Below, piece after piece: positions 19,478 to 28,157 of a stretch of 56,584 nucleotides of DNA. The stretch is from an uncultured Succinivibrionaceae bacterium (GTDB lineage Bacteria; Pseudomonadota; Gammaproteobacteria; Enterobacterales; Succinivibrionaceae): NCBI GenBank assembly GCA_944389835.1, contig CALXNU010000006.1:1-56584 (forward strand). Direction: 5' to 3'. The translations under genes and the position numbers were made by a program. The notes under the pieces were generated by a model, which was not told the origin of the DNA, searched no databases, and was given only the letters and a program-made list of their open reading frames with translations. How positions within the stretch are numbered: the stretch's first letter is position 1; every line of letters begins with the position of its first letter.

Positions 19478-19831
19478 ATGTTCGCAAAGAAAGCATCCCG
19501 CATCCGTCGCGCTGGTAAGTCACGCGCTAAGATGCATGAGCTCGGAGTCACTCGCCTCGTCGTTACCCGTACTCCGCGCCACATTTATGCCCAGATCATT
19601 GATAAGGACAGCAAAGTTTTGGCAACCGCTTCAACTTTGGAAAAGGATCTTGTCAAGGATCTTAAATACACTGGCAATATTGAAGCTGCCAAAGTTATTG
19701 GTTCTGAGGTTGCAAAGCGTGCTTTAGCTGCTAACGTTCAGACCGTAGCTTTTGACCGTTCCGGCTATAAGTATCACGGCCGTGTAGCTGCTTTAGCAGA
19801 TGCTGCTCGTGAAGCTGGCCTTAAGTTCTAG
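19478..19831 (+). CDS. rplR: 50S ribosomal protein L18
   Basis: 5S rRNA-binding protein. 117 residues, the E. coli length, with the basic N terminus, [16 protein letters not shown], and [24 protein letters not shown]. Confidence 0.98.
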   Translation: MFAKKASRIRRAGKSRAKMHELGVTRLVVTRTPRHIYAQIIDKDSKVLATASTLEKDLVKDLKYTGNIEAAKVIGSEVAKRALAANVQTVAFDRSGYKYHGRVAALADAAREAGLKF

Positions 19832-19840
19832 GAGTGTAAG

Positions 19841-20347
19841 ATGGCACATAAAGACGAAACTCAGGCTGGAGAGCTCCAAGAGAAGCTAGTAGCCGTTAAC
19901 CGTGTTGCCAAAGTGGTTAAAGGCGGTCGTATTTTCTCTTTCACCGCTTTAACTGTTGTTGGTGATGGTATGGGCCGCGTAGGTTATGGTTATGGCAAGG
20001 CAGGCGAAGTTCCAGCTGCTATTCAAAAGGCAATTGAACAAGCCCGTCGTAATGTTAATAACAACATTACCTTAAATAACGGTACCCTTTTCCACGCTGT
20101 TAAGGGTGAGCACTCAGGCTCTATGGTTTATATGCAACCTGCCTCTGAAGGTACTGGTATTATTGCTGGCGGTGCTATGCGCGCTGTTTTAGAGGTTGCA
20201 GGTGTGCGTAATGTGTTAGCTAAGGTTTATGGTTCAACCAACCCAATTAATGTGGTTCGTGCAACTGTTCAGGCTTTAGCTTCCATGCGTACTCCAGAGA
20301 GCGTTGCTGCTAAGCGCGGTCTCTCTGTTAAGGAAATCCTGGAGTAA
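19841..20347 (+). CDS. rpsE: 30S ribosomal protein S5
   Basis: Decoding-fidelity protein that also lines the mRNA entry. 168 residues (E. coli 167), with [16 protein letters not shown] and [14 protein letters not shown], the region of spectinomycin-resistance changes, and no such change visible. Confidence 0.98.
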   Translation: MAHKDETQAGELQEKLVAVNRVAKVVKGGRIFSFTALTVVGDGMGRVGYGYGKAGEVPAAIQKAIEQARRNVNNNITLNNGTLFHAVKGEHSGSMVYMQPASEGTGIIAGGAMRAVLEVAGVRNVLAKVYGSTNPINVVRATVQALASMRTPESVAAKRGLSVKEILE

Positions 20348-20350
20348 GAT

Positions 20351-20536
20351 ATGACCGAGAAGAAAACCGTTAAGGTAACATTGGTGAAGAGCGTGATCGG
20401 CCGTAAGCCAGATCATGTTGCCACCGTGCGCGGTCTTGGATTGCGCCGTATCCGTCACACTGTCGAGCTTGAAGATACTCCTTCTGTTCGCGGTATGATT
20501 AACAAAGTAAGCTACATGGTCAAGGTTGAGGAGTAA
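20351..20536 (+). CDS. rpmD: 50S ribosomal protein L30
   Basis: Small L30 protein of 61 residues (E. coli 59), with [24 protein letters not shown] and the [16 protein letters not shown] end. It fits between rpsE and rplO with 3-bp gaps. Confidence 0.97.
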   Translation: MTEKKTVKVTLVKSVIGRKPDHVATVRGLGLRRIRHTVELEDTPSVRGMINKVSYMVKVEE

Positions 20537-20539
20537 GTC

Positions 20540-21148
20540 ATGTATTTAAATACTCTTAAGCCAAATGCTGGCTCTCGCCGTAAGCACGTCCGTGTTGGTC
20601 GTGGTATTGGCTCTGGCCTCGGTAAGACCTGCGGCCGTGGTATCAAGGGTTCTGGTGCAAGAAAGAGCCCGAACGTTCGTCCAGGATTTGAAGGCGGTCA
20701 AATGCCAATGAAGATCAGATTACCAAAGTTTGGTTTCTGGTCTCCAAAGAAGGAAATCACCGCTGAAGTTTCCTTAAACGATCTTAATAAGGTAAAGGGT
20801 GATGTTATTGATCGTGCCGCTTTATTAGAGGCAGGTCTCATTACTCAAAAAATTCAATATGTGAAGCTCGTGCTTTCACGTGTCCCAGGCTTTAACCGTA
20901 AGGTTGAGGTTAAGGGTATCGGTGTAACTCGCGGTGCTAAGGCTGCCATTGAGGCTGCCGGTGGTACTGTTGAGCTTGCCAGCTACTCTGTTGAGGCTGC
21001 TTCTCGTCGTGAGTTAAGCGCCAAGCGCAGAGCTGCTAAGGTCAAGATGTTGCAAGATAAGCTTGCAGCAACTGGTATCGTGAAGCCAGCTAAGAAGGAC
21101 AAGGCTGCTAAGGCCGAGTCTCAGGCCAAGAAGGGCTCAAAGAAGTAA
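20540..21148 (+). CDS. rplO: 50S ribosomal protein L15 with a long C-terminal extension
   Basis: Late-assembly 50S protein. The first about 145 residues match L15 (N-terminal [19 protein letters not shown], central [18 protein letters not shown]-terminal [19 protein letters not shown]). The chain then continues to 202, about 57 residues beyond the E. coli end (144). The extension is Lys/Ala-rich and ends in a [17 protein letters not shown] tail. The reading frame and biased codon use continue without a break, so it is a real extension. Confidence 0.97.
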   Translation: MYLNTLKPNAGSRRKHVRVGRGIGSGLGKTCGRGIKGSGARKSPNVRPGFEGGQMPMKIRLPKFGFWSPKKEITAEVSLNDLNKVKGDVIDRAALLEAGLITQKIQYVKLVLSRVPGFNRKVEVKGIGVTRGAKAAIEAAGGTVELASYSVEAASRRELSAKRRAAKVKMLQDKLAATGIVKPAKKDKAAKAESQAKKGSKK

Positions 21149-21152
21149 TTTT

Positions 21153-21171
21153 AGGGGCGCCACGCGCCCCT
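21153..21171 (+). other. GC-rich intercistronic hairpin between rplO and secY
   Basis: AGGGGCGC/GCGCCCCT with a CAC loop forms an 8-bp stem, followed at once by the secY ribosome site CGGAG. There is no T tract, so it is unlikely to terminate. It could protect the upstream mRNA end or lower secY translation. Confidence 0.55.
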
Positions 21172-21183
21172 TCGGAGATTTGA

Positions 21184-22536
21184 ATGGCTAGAAAATCGCT
21201 TCTGGAAAAAGGACGAGCTGCAGCAGCACAAAGCAAATCCTCAGGTGGTAATACTGAACTTCGCCAGAGATTGCTTTTCGTGTTGATAGGCTTAATCATG
21301 TTTAGAATTGGTTCTTATATTCCAGTTCCAGGCGTGAATGCCGAGATCTTACAGCGCGTCTTTGACGAACAGAGCGGAACCATTATCGGTATGTTTAACA
21401 TGTTCTCAGGTGGTGCTCTTGAACGTGCATCCGTCTTAGCACTTGGTATCATGCCGTATATCTCTGCGTCCATTATCATACAGCTTTTGGCGGTCATTAA
21501 CCCAACTCTTGCTGAGATGAAGAAAGAAGGCGAAAGTGGTAGACGTAAGATTACGCAATATACTCGTGTAAGTACGTTATTCCTCGCTGCCTTACAGGCC
21601 GTTGGTATCGCAACCGGTATTCCGAATATGATGCCAGGTCTTGTAGATAATCCAGGTTTTGGCTTTTACTTTGTAACTACCATTTCCTTGGTGACTGGTA
21701 CTATGTTCTTAATGTGGCTTGGTGAACAAATCACAGAGCGTGGTATTGGTAATGGTATTTCTTTAATCATCTTTGCAGGTATTGTGGCGGGGCTTCCAAG
21801 TGCAATTGCCAGAACCTTCGAGCAGGCACGTCAAGGTGATCTTTCTACTATCGGCCTTTTAATTATTGGTGTGGTAGTGGTTGCAGTTACCTTCTTCGTA
21901 GTCTTTATCGAAAGAGGTCAAAGACGCATTGTTATTGATTATGCAAAGCGTCAAATGGGTAATCGCATTTATCAGCAGCCGCGTTCGACCTTGCCACTTA
22001 AGATCAATATGTCTGGTGTGATCCCAGCAATTTTTGCTTCTTCGATCATCTTATTCCCAGGCACTGTGGTTTCATGGTTTGGTCAAGGTGAAAACGCTGT
22101 AGCTAATGTGCTCCAAGAGATATCTTTGTTCTTGCAGCCAGGTCAGCCTCTGTATGAGCTTCTCTATGCCGCTGCCATTGTTTTCTTCACCTTCTTCTAT
22201 ACCGCTTTGGTATTTAGCCCTCGCGATGTAGCAGAGAATTTGAAGAAGAGTGGGGCCTTCATTCCGGGTATCCGCCCAGGTGAACAAACTGCACGTTTCA
22301 TCGATAAAGTGATGACTCGTTTGACCTTAAGCGGTTCCATTTATATGGTATTGGTCTGCCTTGTTCCGCAGTTACTTATGAACTGGTTTAATGTACAGTT
22401 CTACTTCGGTGGTACATCTTTATTGATTATCGTCGTTGTAATTATGGATTTCGTAGCTCAGCTACAAAGCCATATGATGAACCAACAATATGGTGACATC
22501 ATGCGCAAGGCCAATCTTAGAAATTACGGGCGTTAA
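21184..22536 (+). CDS. secY: preprotein translocase subunit SecY
   Basis: Channel subunit of the Sec translocon in the inner membrane. 450 residues (E. coli 443) with ten membrane segments. The N-terminal [24 protein letters not shown], plug-region [27 protein letters not shown], the cytoplasmic loop [10 protein letters not shown], and the C5 loop [13 protein letters not shown] with its SecA-contacting basic residue are all seen. CGGAG precedes the ATG. Confidence 0.98.
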   Translation: MARKSLLEKGRAAAAQSKSSGGNTELRQRLLFVLIGLIMFRIGSYIPVPGVNAEILQRVFDEQSGTIIGMFNMFSGGALERASVLALGIMPYISASIIIQLLAVINPTLAEMKKEGESGRRKITQYTRVSTLFLAALQAVGIATGIPNMMPGLVDNPGFGFYFVTTISLVTGTMFLMWLGEQITERGIGNGISLIIFAGIVAGLPSAIARTFEQARQGDLSTIGLLIIGVVVVAVTFFVVFIERGQRRIVIDYAKRQMGNRIYQQPRSTLPLKINMSGVIPAIFASSIILFPGTVVSWFGQGENAVANVLQEISLFLQPGQPLYELLYAAAIVFFTFFYTALVFSPRDVAENLKKSGAFIPGIRPGEQTARFIDKVMTRLTLSGSIYMVLVCLVPQLLMNWFNVQFYFGGTSLLIIVVVIMDFVAQLQSHMMNQQYGDIMRKANLRNYGR

Positions 22537-22560
22537 GCCTCTAAGACATGGAGTGAAAAA

Positions 22561-22674
22561 ATGAAAGTAGGTGCTTCAGTTAAGAAGATCTGCCGCAACT
22601 GCAAGGTGGTTCGTCGCCACGGCGTTGTTCGCATCATCTGCGTCAATCCAAAGCACAAGCAGCGTCAGGGCTAA
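22561..22674 (+). CDS. rpmJ: 50S ribosomal protein L36
   Basis: Tiny zinc ribbon of the 50S. Translating 22561-22674 gives 37 residues: a start of [15 protein letters not shown], then [12 protein letters not shown], then [10 protein letters not shown]. The zinc ligands C11, C14, C27 and His32 fit the C+ form. GGAG precedes the ATG. It closes the spc operon. Confidence 0.97.
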   Translation: MKVGASVKKICRNCKVVRRHGVVRIICVNPKHKQRQG

Positions 22675-22694
22675 TACTGCGCTCTTGTATGAAA

Positions 22695-22726
22695 ACACGA
22701 TCGAATTTTCGGTCGTGTTTTTGTTT
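22695..22726 (+). terminator. spc operon terminator
   Basis: ACACGATCG (22695-22703) pairs with CGGTCGTGT (22710-22718), one G-U pair, around AATTTT. TTTTTGTTT follows directly. It separates spc from alpha. Confidence 0.9.
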
Positions 22727-22754
22727 GTAGGGGTGAAAATAATTTTATTTGCTC

Positions 22755-22783
22755 TTGCATCTTTATGATCCTTTCCTTATAAT
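22755..22783 (+). promoter_or_regulatory. alpha operon promoter
   Basis: TTGCAT (22755-22760), a 17-bp spacer and a perfect TATAAT (22778-22783). Transcription would start near 22790, giving a leader of about 138 bases before rpsM. Confidence 0.88.
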
Positions 22784-22861
22784 ATCTCGTTCCTAAAAGT
22801 CTTTGTCTTTTTAATTTTTTATAAAGACTTAGGGAATATGCCAAAGTGCACTATAAGAGGT

Positions 22862-22936
22862 GGCTGTGTATCCTAACGGGCTTTACAGCTACCGTATGTT
22901 TAACGACCTTTATTCAGGAGATCAATAGTGGCCCGT
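22862..22936 (+). promoter_or_regulatory. alpha operon leader, S4-responsive pseudoknot
   Basis: This resembles the E. coli alpha-operon ribosome-binding site. The phrase GTATCCTAACGGGCTTTACAGC has a close E. coli counterpart. GCTGT (22863-22867) pairs with ACAGC (22885-22889). ACGGGC (22876-22881) in that loop is complementary to GCCCGT (22931-22936), codons 2-3 of rpsM, closing a pseudoknot over the start. In E. coli, S4 binds this fold and traps the ribosome. S4 is encoded two genes downstream. Confidence 0.85.
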
Positions 22937-23284
22937 ATTGCTGGCATTAATGTGCCTGATCAGAAGATTGCCGTGATTGCATTGCAATCAATTTATGGCA
23001 TCGGCCCTACCCGCGCTGCTGATATTCTTAAAGCCGCTGGTATTGAACAATTAACTAAGTTCAAAGATCTTTCCGAGGCTGAGATCGATAAGATCCGTGC
23101 TGAAGTTGCTAAGTACACCGTAGAAGGTGACTTACGCCGTGAAGTTACTTTGAACATCAAGCGCCTCATGGACCTTGGTACTTATCGTGGTCTTAGACAC
23201 CGTCGTGGCTTACCAGTTCGTGGCCAACGCACTAAGACTAATGCACGCACCCGTAAGGGTCCGCGCAAGAGCATCAAGAAGTAA
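22928..23284 (+). CDS. rpsM: 30S ribosomal protein S13
   Basis: Head protein contacting the P-site tRNA and 50S bridges. 118 residues, the E. coli length, starting [10 protein letters not shown] and ending [18 protein letters not shown]. The start codon is GTG, as in E. coli, and lies inside the S4 pseudoknot. Confidence 0.98.
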   Translation: MARIAGINVPDQKIAVIALQSIYGIGPTRAADILKAAGIEQLTKFKDLSEAEIDKIRAEVAKYTVEGDLRREVTLNIKRLMDLGTYRGLRHRRGLPVRGQRTKTNARTRKGPRKSIKK

Positions 23285-23293
23285 GGAGGCATC

Positions 23294-23785
23294 ATGTCTG
23301 AAGAAGTTAAGACTGCACCACAGGCAGCAGCCGCTCCAGCCGCTCCTGCCCAGGCTCCAGCTGCTACCCCAGCTGCAACTACTACTGCTACTAAGGCTGC
23401 TGCTCCACGTGTTCGTGGTGGCAAGCGTGCTAAGAAGCAAATCGCTGATGGTGTCGCACACATTCACGCATCTTTCAATAACACCATTGTAACTATCTCT
23501 GACCGTCAAGGTAATGCTCTTTCATGGGCTACTGCTGGTGGTTCAGGTTTCCGTGGCTCACGTAAGTCTACTCCTTATGCTGCACAGGTTGCCGCTGAGA
23601 GAGCAGGTGAGGCTGCCAAGGAATATGGTGTAAAGAATCTTGAAGTTTTAGTGAAGGGACCAGGCCCAGGTCGCGAATCTTCAATTCGCGCCTTGAACGC
23701 TATCGGTTATAAGATTACTAACATCACCGATGTTACCCCAATCCCTCACAATGGTTGCCGCCCGCCAAAGAAGCGTCGCGTCTAA
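23294..23785 (+). CDS. rpsK: 30S ribosomal protein S11 with an N-terminal Ala/Pro extension
   Basis: Platform protein at the E site. Residues from [27 protein letters not shown] onward match S11 to its usual PPKKRRV end. At 163 residues it is about 34 longer than E. coli S11 (129). The extra N terminus is almost entirely Ala, Pro, Thr and Gln. AGGAGG lies just before the ATG at 23294, and no other start with a good ribosome site exists before the conserved core, so the extension is translated. Confidence 0.97.
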   Translation: MSEEVKTAPQAAAAPAAPAQAPAATPAATTTATKAAAPRVRGGKRAKKQIADGVAHIHASFNNTIVTISDRQGNALSWATAGGSGFRGSRKSTPYAAQVAAERAGEAAKEYGVKNLEVLVKGPGPGRESSIRALNAIGYKITNITDVTPIPHNGCRPPKKRRV

Positions 23786-23813
23786 TTAAGCTTCAATTTT
23801 AGGAGAAAGATAA

Positions 23814-24437
23814 ATGGCAAAATACACTGGCCCGGCCCTGAAATTAAGCCGTCGCGAAGGTGTGGACCTTTTCTTGAAGTCTGGCGTTCGTTCCATTGAC
23901 ACCAAGTGCAAGCTCGACACTGCTCCAGGTCAACATGGTGCTAATAAGGCTCGCTTATCTGACTATGGTATGCAGTTGCGTGAGAAGCAAAAGGTTCGTC
24001 GTATTTACGGTGTCCTCGAGCGTCAATTCAGCAATTACTACAAGAAGGCCGCAAATATGCCGGGTAATACCGGTGAGAATCTCCTCCAACTTTTGGAGTG
24101 CAGATTAGACAATGTGGTTTATCGCATGGGCTTTGGCTCTACTCGTATGGAGTCACGTCAGCTTGTGTCCCACAAGGCTATTACTGTTAACGATCGTGTA
24201 GTTAATATTCCATCTTATCAGGTTCAGCCTTCTGATGTTATCGCAGTTCGCGAGAAAGCTAAGAAGCAATTGCGCATTAAGGCTGCTATTGACCTTTCAG
24301 GTCAAAGAGCTTTAAAGCCAAGCTGGATTGACGTCGATCATGACGCCATGAAGGGAACCTTCAAGAGCAAGCCGGAACGCGCTGAGTTACCTTCCGATAT
24401 TAAGGAAGCACTCATCGTCGAGTTCTACTCCAAGTAA
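23814..24437 (+). CDS. rpsD: 30S ribosomal protein S4
   Basis: Primary 16S-binding protein, antitermination factor and repressor of the alpha operon. 207 residues (E. coli 206), starting [16 protein letters not shown], with CKLD and the S4 domain [25 protein letters not shown]. Its binding target is the pseudoknot at 22862-22936. Confidence 0.98.
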   Translation: MAKYTGPALKLSRREGVDLFLKSGVRSIDTKCKLDTAPGQHGANKARLSDYGMQLREKQKVRRIYGVLERQFSNYYKKAANMPGNTGENLLQLLECRLDNVVYRMGFGSTRMESRQLVSHKAITVNDRVVNIPSYQVQPSDVIAVREKAKKQLRIKAAIDLSGQRALKPSWIDVDHDAMKGTFKSKPERAELPSDIKEALIVEFYSK

Positions 24438-24480
24438 CGGCTAGTGCCGGCATCGCTTTTTAGTATACGGGGTAACTATA

Positions 24481-25470
24481 GTGTCAGTATGTGATCTGCT
24501 TAAGCCAAAGCCGGTGGGTTTCACCGAGCAGGGCCCAAATCGTGCCCGCATTGTCCTTGAACCTTTAGAGAGAGGATTCGGCAACACACTAGGCGTTGCG
24601 CTGTGCGGAGTTCTGTTAAAGACCCTTCCAGGTGTCGCTGTTGATGCTTTTGAGATTGAAGGCGTCAGTTCTTTAAATGACCATAAAGAAGATCTCAAAG
24701 AGACCTTATTTGAAATGGTCATGAATTTAAAAGAACTTGCCTTTGTCTGCGAAAACGAGATTAATGAGCCTTTGTGGCTTACTATTTCTCGTGATGAAGC
24801 AGGTACAGTGACCGCTGGGGATATTATTTGTCCTGAAGGAATTTCCGTCGTAGATAGGGATGCACTTATCTGCACCTTAATTGGAGATACTCCTTCATTA
24901 GTAATGAAGATTCGTCTCTCAAGCGGTCGCGGATATGTTCCAGCCACTTCCGACGAGCATATTCCGGCATCTAAACCTAGTGAGATTTTAATAGACGCAG
25001 CATACTGTCCGGTTCGTCGCTTCGTTTATGAAGTTGAGTCTGCTCGTGTTGAGCAAAGAACCGATTTAGACCGTTTGGTTATTGACTTAGAAACTAACGG
25101 TACTATGGCTCCAGATCAAGCTTTAATGCAAGGTGCTGATCTTATCTGCGATCATATGGTTAACTTGGTAAATAAGGAAGATGTAACAGAGCATGTTTTA
25201 GCTCCTGCAGCTCCGCCAATGCCAGATCCAGTACTCATGCAACCAGTAGATGATCTTGAGTTAACCGTGCGTTCTGCTAATTGCTTAAAGGCAGAGCAGA
25301 TTATTTACATTGGTGATCTTGTACAACGTACTGAAGTTGAGTTGCTCAAGACACCAAATTTAGGTAAGAAGTCTTTAACCGAAATTAAGGATGTCTTAGC
25401 TCAACGTGGCCTTTCTTTAGGTATGCGTTTGACTAATTGGCCTCCTCAAGGCTTGCGTACCCCAAAATAG
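24481..25470 (+). CDS. rpoA: RNA polymerase alpha subunit, copy 1 (beta-binding face diverged)
   Basis: Alpha nucleates core RNA polymerase as a dimer: one alpha contacts beta, the other beta-prime. This 329-residue copy has the E. coli length and position after rpsD and starts with GTG. In the N-terminal domain [13 protein letters not shown] is canonical. The LRR essential for binding beta (R44-R45 in E. coli) reads L-C42-G43, and the E. coli HEYSTKEGVQED segment reads [12 protein letters not shown]. The beta-prime-facing part is kept: DAAYCPV (172-178), then [14 protein letters not shown] (184-197). The dimer helix after TNGT is also changed. The C-terminal domain ([31 protein letters not shown]) is nearly identical to E. 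coli, so DNA and activator contacts are kept. It predicts a beta-prime-side alpha. Confidence 0.95.
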   Translation: MSVCDLLKPKPVGFTEQGPNRARIVLEPLERGFGNTLGVALCGVLLKTLPGVAVDAFEIEGVSSLNDHKEDLKETLFEMVMNLKELAFVCENEINEPLWLTISRDEAGTVTAGDIICPEGISVVDRDALICTLIGDTPSLVMKIRLSSGRGYVPATSDEHIPASKPSEILIDAAYCPVRRFVYEVESARVEQRTDLDRLVIDLETNGTMAPDQALMQGADLICDHMVNLVNKEDVTEHVLAPAAPPMPDPVLMQPVDDLELTVRSANCLKAEQIIYIGDLVQRTEVELLKTPNLGKKSLTEIKDVLAQRGLSLGMRLTNWPPQGLRTPK

Positions 25471-25498
25471 GTTTTAAATCTAACGAAGGAATTTAGAT

Positions 25499-25897
25499 AT
25501 GCGTCATCGTTTAGCAGGCCGTCACTTAGGCCGTACTTCAGCACACCGTGCTGCGCTATATCGCAATTTGGCTAAGGCTCTTATCACTCACGAGTGCATT
25601 AAGACCACTTTACCAAAGGCTAAAGAATTGCGTCGCTTCATTGAGCCTCTTATCACTAGAGCAAAAGAGGACACTGTAGCTAATCGTCGTCGCCTTTTCG
25701 CAGTTTTACGCGATGAGGGCTTAGTAGCTAAGATGTTCAACGAGATTGGTAAGGCTTCAGCTAATCGTCCAGGTGGCTATACCCGTATTTTAAAGTGCGG
25801 TTTCCGTCACGGCGATCAAGCTCCAATGGCTTACATTATGCTTGTTGATCGTCCAAATGCTGAGAGCGCTTCTGATAATTCTGAAGCCGCTGAATAG
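25499..25897 (+). CDS. rplQ: 50S ribosomal protein L17
   Basis: Tunnel-exit protein, 132 residues (E. coli 127), with [17 protein letters not shown] and the [10 protein letters not shown] block. It ends in a short Ser/Ala/Glu-rich tail. In E. coli it ends the alpha operon; here a second rpoA follows after 83 bp. Confidence 0.98.
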   Translation: MRHRLAGRHLGRTSAHRAALYRNLAKALITHECIKTTLPKAKELRRFIEPLITRAKEDTVANRRRLFAVLRDEGLVAKMFNEIGKASANRPGGYTRILKCGFRHGDQAPMAYIMLVDRPNAESASDNSEAAE

Positions 25898-25919
25898 GAT
25901 AAAATAGTATCCGATAACG

Positions 25920-25938
25920 GACCGGGATTTTCCCGGTC
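25920..25938 (+). other. intercistronic hairpin between rplQ and the second rpoA
   Basis: GACCGGGA/TCCCGGTC forms an 8-bp stem over a 3-base T loop. It is followed by TTAAAG, a poor T tract. It could be a partial terminator or an mRNA-stability element setting the ratio of the two alpha subunits. Confidence 0.55.
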
Positions 25939-25980
25939 TTAAAGAATACCTGCCTTATGTATCTAAACGAGGGTGAAACC

Positions 25981-26973
25981 TTGGATCAAATCACTGACAT
26001 TCAAAGGCCGAACATCAAGGAAGTTACTTCCCTGAGAAAAAACGTCTCCCGAGTAGTTTTGGAGCCGTTCGAGCCTAATTATGCTCGCGTGCTTGGCACC
26101 GCTTTGCGTCGTATCATGCTCTCTTCAATTCCAGGATATGCGATTACTGAAGTTGAAATTGAAGGTGTTGTGCATGAGTACAGCGCTTTAGAAGGCGTTC
26201 AGGAAGATATTCTTCTTATCCTTCTTAACTTGAAGGAAGTGGCTGTCAGATGCGAGGGTTTGCCGCATCATGATCCAGTTTTAGAGCTGGTTAAAAGTGG
26301 AGTTGGCCCTGTTAGCGCAGGAGAAATCAATTGCCCAGGTGGGGTTGAGATTGCCAATCCTGATTTGGTTCTTTGCCATATTACCGATCCAAAAACTGTT
26401 TTACGTATGCGCTTACATGTAACACGCGGTCGCGGTTACGTTCCTGCTGTTTCTCACCCTCATGTTGAGAATAGTCAAGAGGATCGTTTTATTGGTCGCT
26501 TGTTAATTGACGCTTCATATTGTCCGGTATTAAATGTTGCAGTTCACACTGCACCTATCGCTGATGGTATGGAACAGCTCATTTTAGATATCGAAACTAA
26601 TGGCACTATTGATCCATCTGATGCAATTCGTATGGCTTCAACAGTTTTTGCTGAGCAATTGCATTCTTTCGTCGATATCAGAAACTCAATTGCACCTTCT
26701 GAGGATGCTTCATTCCGTCCATTAATTGATCCAAAACTCATTTGTCCAGTTGAAGATCTTGAGCTTACAGTAAGAAGCGCTAATTGCTTAAAGGCCGAAG
26801 GCATTAAGTATATTGGTGATTTGGTTCAACGTACTGAGGTTGAGTTACTTAAGACTCCAAACTTAGGTAAGAAATCTTTAACTGAGATTAAGGATGTCCT
26901 TGCTGAAAGAGGTCTTACCTTAGGTATGCGTCTTGAGCACTGGCCTCCTGCAGATTTAGATATTAATCATTAA
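25981..26973 (+). CDS. rpoA: RNA polymerase alpha subunit, copy 2 (beta-prime-binding face diverged)
   Basis: Second alpha paralogue. I chose TTG at 25981 because GAGGGTGA sits 7 bases before it and the product is then 330 residues and aligns end to end with E. coli alpha; the ATG at 25957 has no ribosome site. The beta-binding surface is canonical: TALR43-R44-IMLSS, then [14 protein letters not shown]. The beta-prime-facing region is degraded: after [10 protein letters not shown] the E. coli stretch around [12 protein letters not shown] is replaced, with a net loss of four residues ([19 protein letters not shown]). The RGFG of the dimer helix reads PNYA. The C-terminal domain keeps [10 protein letters not shown] and [11 protein letters not shown]. 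Synonymous differences from copy 1 are many, so this is an old pair, not a recent duplication. Confidence 0.95.
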   Translation: MDQITDIQRPNIKEVTSLRKNVSRVVLEPFEPNYARVLGTALRRIMLSSIPGYAITEVEIEGVVHEYSALEGVQEDILLILLNLKEVAVRCEGLPHHDPVLELVKSGVGPVSAGEINCPGGVEIANPDLVLCHITDPKTVLRMRLHVTRGRGYVPAVSHPHVENSQEDRFIGRLLIDASYCPVLNVAVHTAPIADGMEQLILDIETNGTIDPSDAIRMASTVFAEQLHSFVDIRNSIAPSEDASFRPLIDPKLICPVEDLELTVRSANCLKAEGIKYIGDLVQRTEVELLKTPNLGKKSLTEIKDVLAERGLTLGMRLEHWPPADLDINH

Positions 26974-26981
26974 TAAGGTTT

Positions 26982-27013
26982 GGCGGGTCACAATGGTGGC
27001 CCGTTGTTATTTT
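26982..27013 (+). terminator. alpha operon terminator
   Basis: CGGGTCAC (26984-26991) pairs with GTGGCCCG (26996-27003), one G-U pair, with a short AATG loop, followed by TTGTTATTTT. It lies 9 bp after the second rpoA. Confidence 0.8.
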
Positions 27014-27024
27014 AGGAGTATTGC

Positions 27025-27420
27025 ATGAGTAAATTTTTAGATGTTAACAGATTAAGCTACAAAAAAATAGATGAGCTTTGCTCTCGCGGTGATGAGATTT
27101 ATCAAGCGACAGTCTCTGAAGCTTTACCAGTCTCTTCACAAGAGACTTATGAGCGCATTTTAAAGATTCATGAAAAAGAAGACTATAGCTTGTGCTTTGA
27201 GGTGTGTGATTTAGAAGAGTATGAGCAAGAGTGGGAAGAGGAGCTTACTAACTTCTATGAAGAAGATTATGCAACTTTATTTCTCTTTAAAGTAAGCTAT
27301 ATCATAGAAGATGAAGACAAAGGAGAAATCACTGATGAGATCCCCGTTGCCGACATGTTAATCTCAGAAAACACTGAGCTTAATAATTTCTTTGTACATT
27401 GGTTTCCAACTGAAGACTAA
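27025..27420 (+). CDS. small acidic protein of unknown function
   Basis: 131 residues; I do not recognise the family. AGGAG precedes the ATG at good distance and codon use is like the AT-rich neighbours, so it is likely a real gene. The protein is very acidic: a central run has EEYEQEWEEELTNFYEEDY. It has no signal peptide, membrane segment or cysteine cluster and ends with FFVHWFPTED. It begins 12 bp past the alpha operon terminator, so readthrough could express it. It ends 2 bp from the convergent L,D-transpeptidase. Confidence 0.7.
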   Translation: MSKFLDVNRLSYKKIDELCSRGDEIYQATVSEALPVSSQETYERILKIHEKEDYSLCFEVCDLEEYEQEWEEELTNFYEEDYATLFLFKVSYIIEDEDKGEITDEIPVADMLISENTELNNFFVHWFPTED

Positions 27421-27422
27421 GT

Positions 27423-28055
27423 TTAAGGATTAATTGTAATCGGGGTTCCTGGATCTACTAAAGAAATAAATTCATCGATTTCGGGATTTAAAATCGCAAT
27501 GCAACCATTTGTCCAATCTGAACGTTGGACACTATCGTGGTATTCAGAATCATTTTTAGGTTGCCCGTGGATCATAATCATGCCACCAGGTTTCTTACCT
27601 AAAGAGCGTGCATGGGCGATATCTTCTGAGTTGGGATAGGAAATGTGGAAAGCCCGGTAATAAGTTGAGTTTTCTTTTACATAATCTAAGGTATAGGTAC
27701 CCTCTGGTGTTTTTCTATCGCCTTCGTATTCTTTATCACCATAAGGACGATCGGAGAGCGCAATCCAATAAGTTTTAACGACTTGATCACCTTTCATGAG
27801 TAGCATTTGATGATGAGATTTATTGACTATGACGTGATCTACTAAATAGCGTGGGGCTTTAAAGCCTTGGGGGAATAAGGGTAAGCCACTGAATTTCCCA
27901 AGCTTTAAATAATCAAAATCCGCATCATATACTATGTCATCTACTATGGCATTATTAATTAAAGTTTGTTTATCAAAAGCTAAACTTATTTGAGAGTATA
28001 AGCATAAGGTTAGAGGTAATAAAAAATAATGCCACTTTTTCAAAGTATGCTCCAT
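27423..28055 (-). CDS. exported L,D-transpeptidase (YkuD domain)
   Basis: YkuD-fold enzymes form 3-3 peptidoglycan cross-links or attach proteins to the wall through a catalytic Cys. The N terminus has a signal-like hydrophobic segment ending in SLA. The catalytic region reads IMIHGQP, then SDWTNGCIAI: the Cys and first His are kept, while the more common SHGCIR is replaced by TNGCIA, as in a subgroup ending in EIDEF. 210 residues. The start is uncertain: the ATG at 28055 lacks a ribosome site, but it supplies GGAG six bases before an in-frame TTG at 28043, which may be the true start, giving the typical K-K-W signal peptide. Confidence 0.85.
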   Translation of the reverse strand: MEHTLKKWHYFLLPLTLCLYSQISLAFDKQTLINNAIVDDIVYDADFDYLKLGKFSGLPLFPQGFKAPRYLVDHVIVNKSHHQMLLMKGDQVVKTYWIALSDRPYGDKEYEGDRKTPEGTYTLDYVKENSTYYRAFHISYPNSEDIAHARSLGKKPGGMIMIHGQPKNDSEYHDSVQRSDWTNGCIAILNPEIDEFISLVDPGTPITINP

Positions 28056-28088
28056 GATTTTATTTTTAGGTGTTAAAAGATTAAAATA

Positions 28089-28116
28089 TTGGCTCGAACG
28101 AAACTCTAATTATATC
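28089..28116 (+). promoter_or_regulatory. possible parC promoter
   Basis: TTGGCT and TATATC are 16 bp apart, 42 bp before parC, in the divergent gap with the L,D-transpeptidase gene. It is only a moderate match. Confidence 0.35.
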
Positions 28117-28157
28117 ATTGAGTGCAATTTTTAACTTTTTTGACGAAGTGATTTTCC

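Noticed and set aside
24441..24947. 168-codon open frame on the minus strand
   Set aside because: Antisense to the start of rpoA copy 1; arises from biased codon use.
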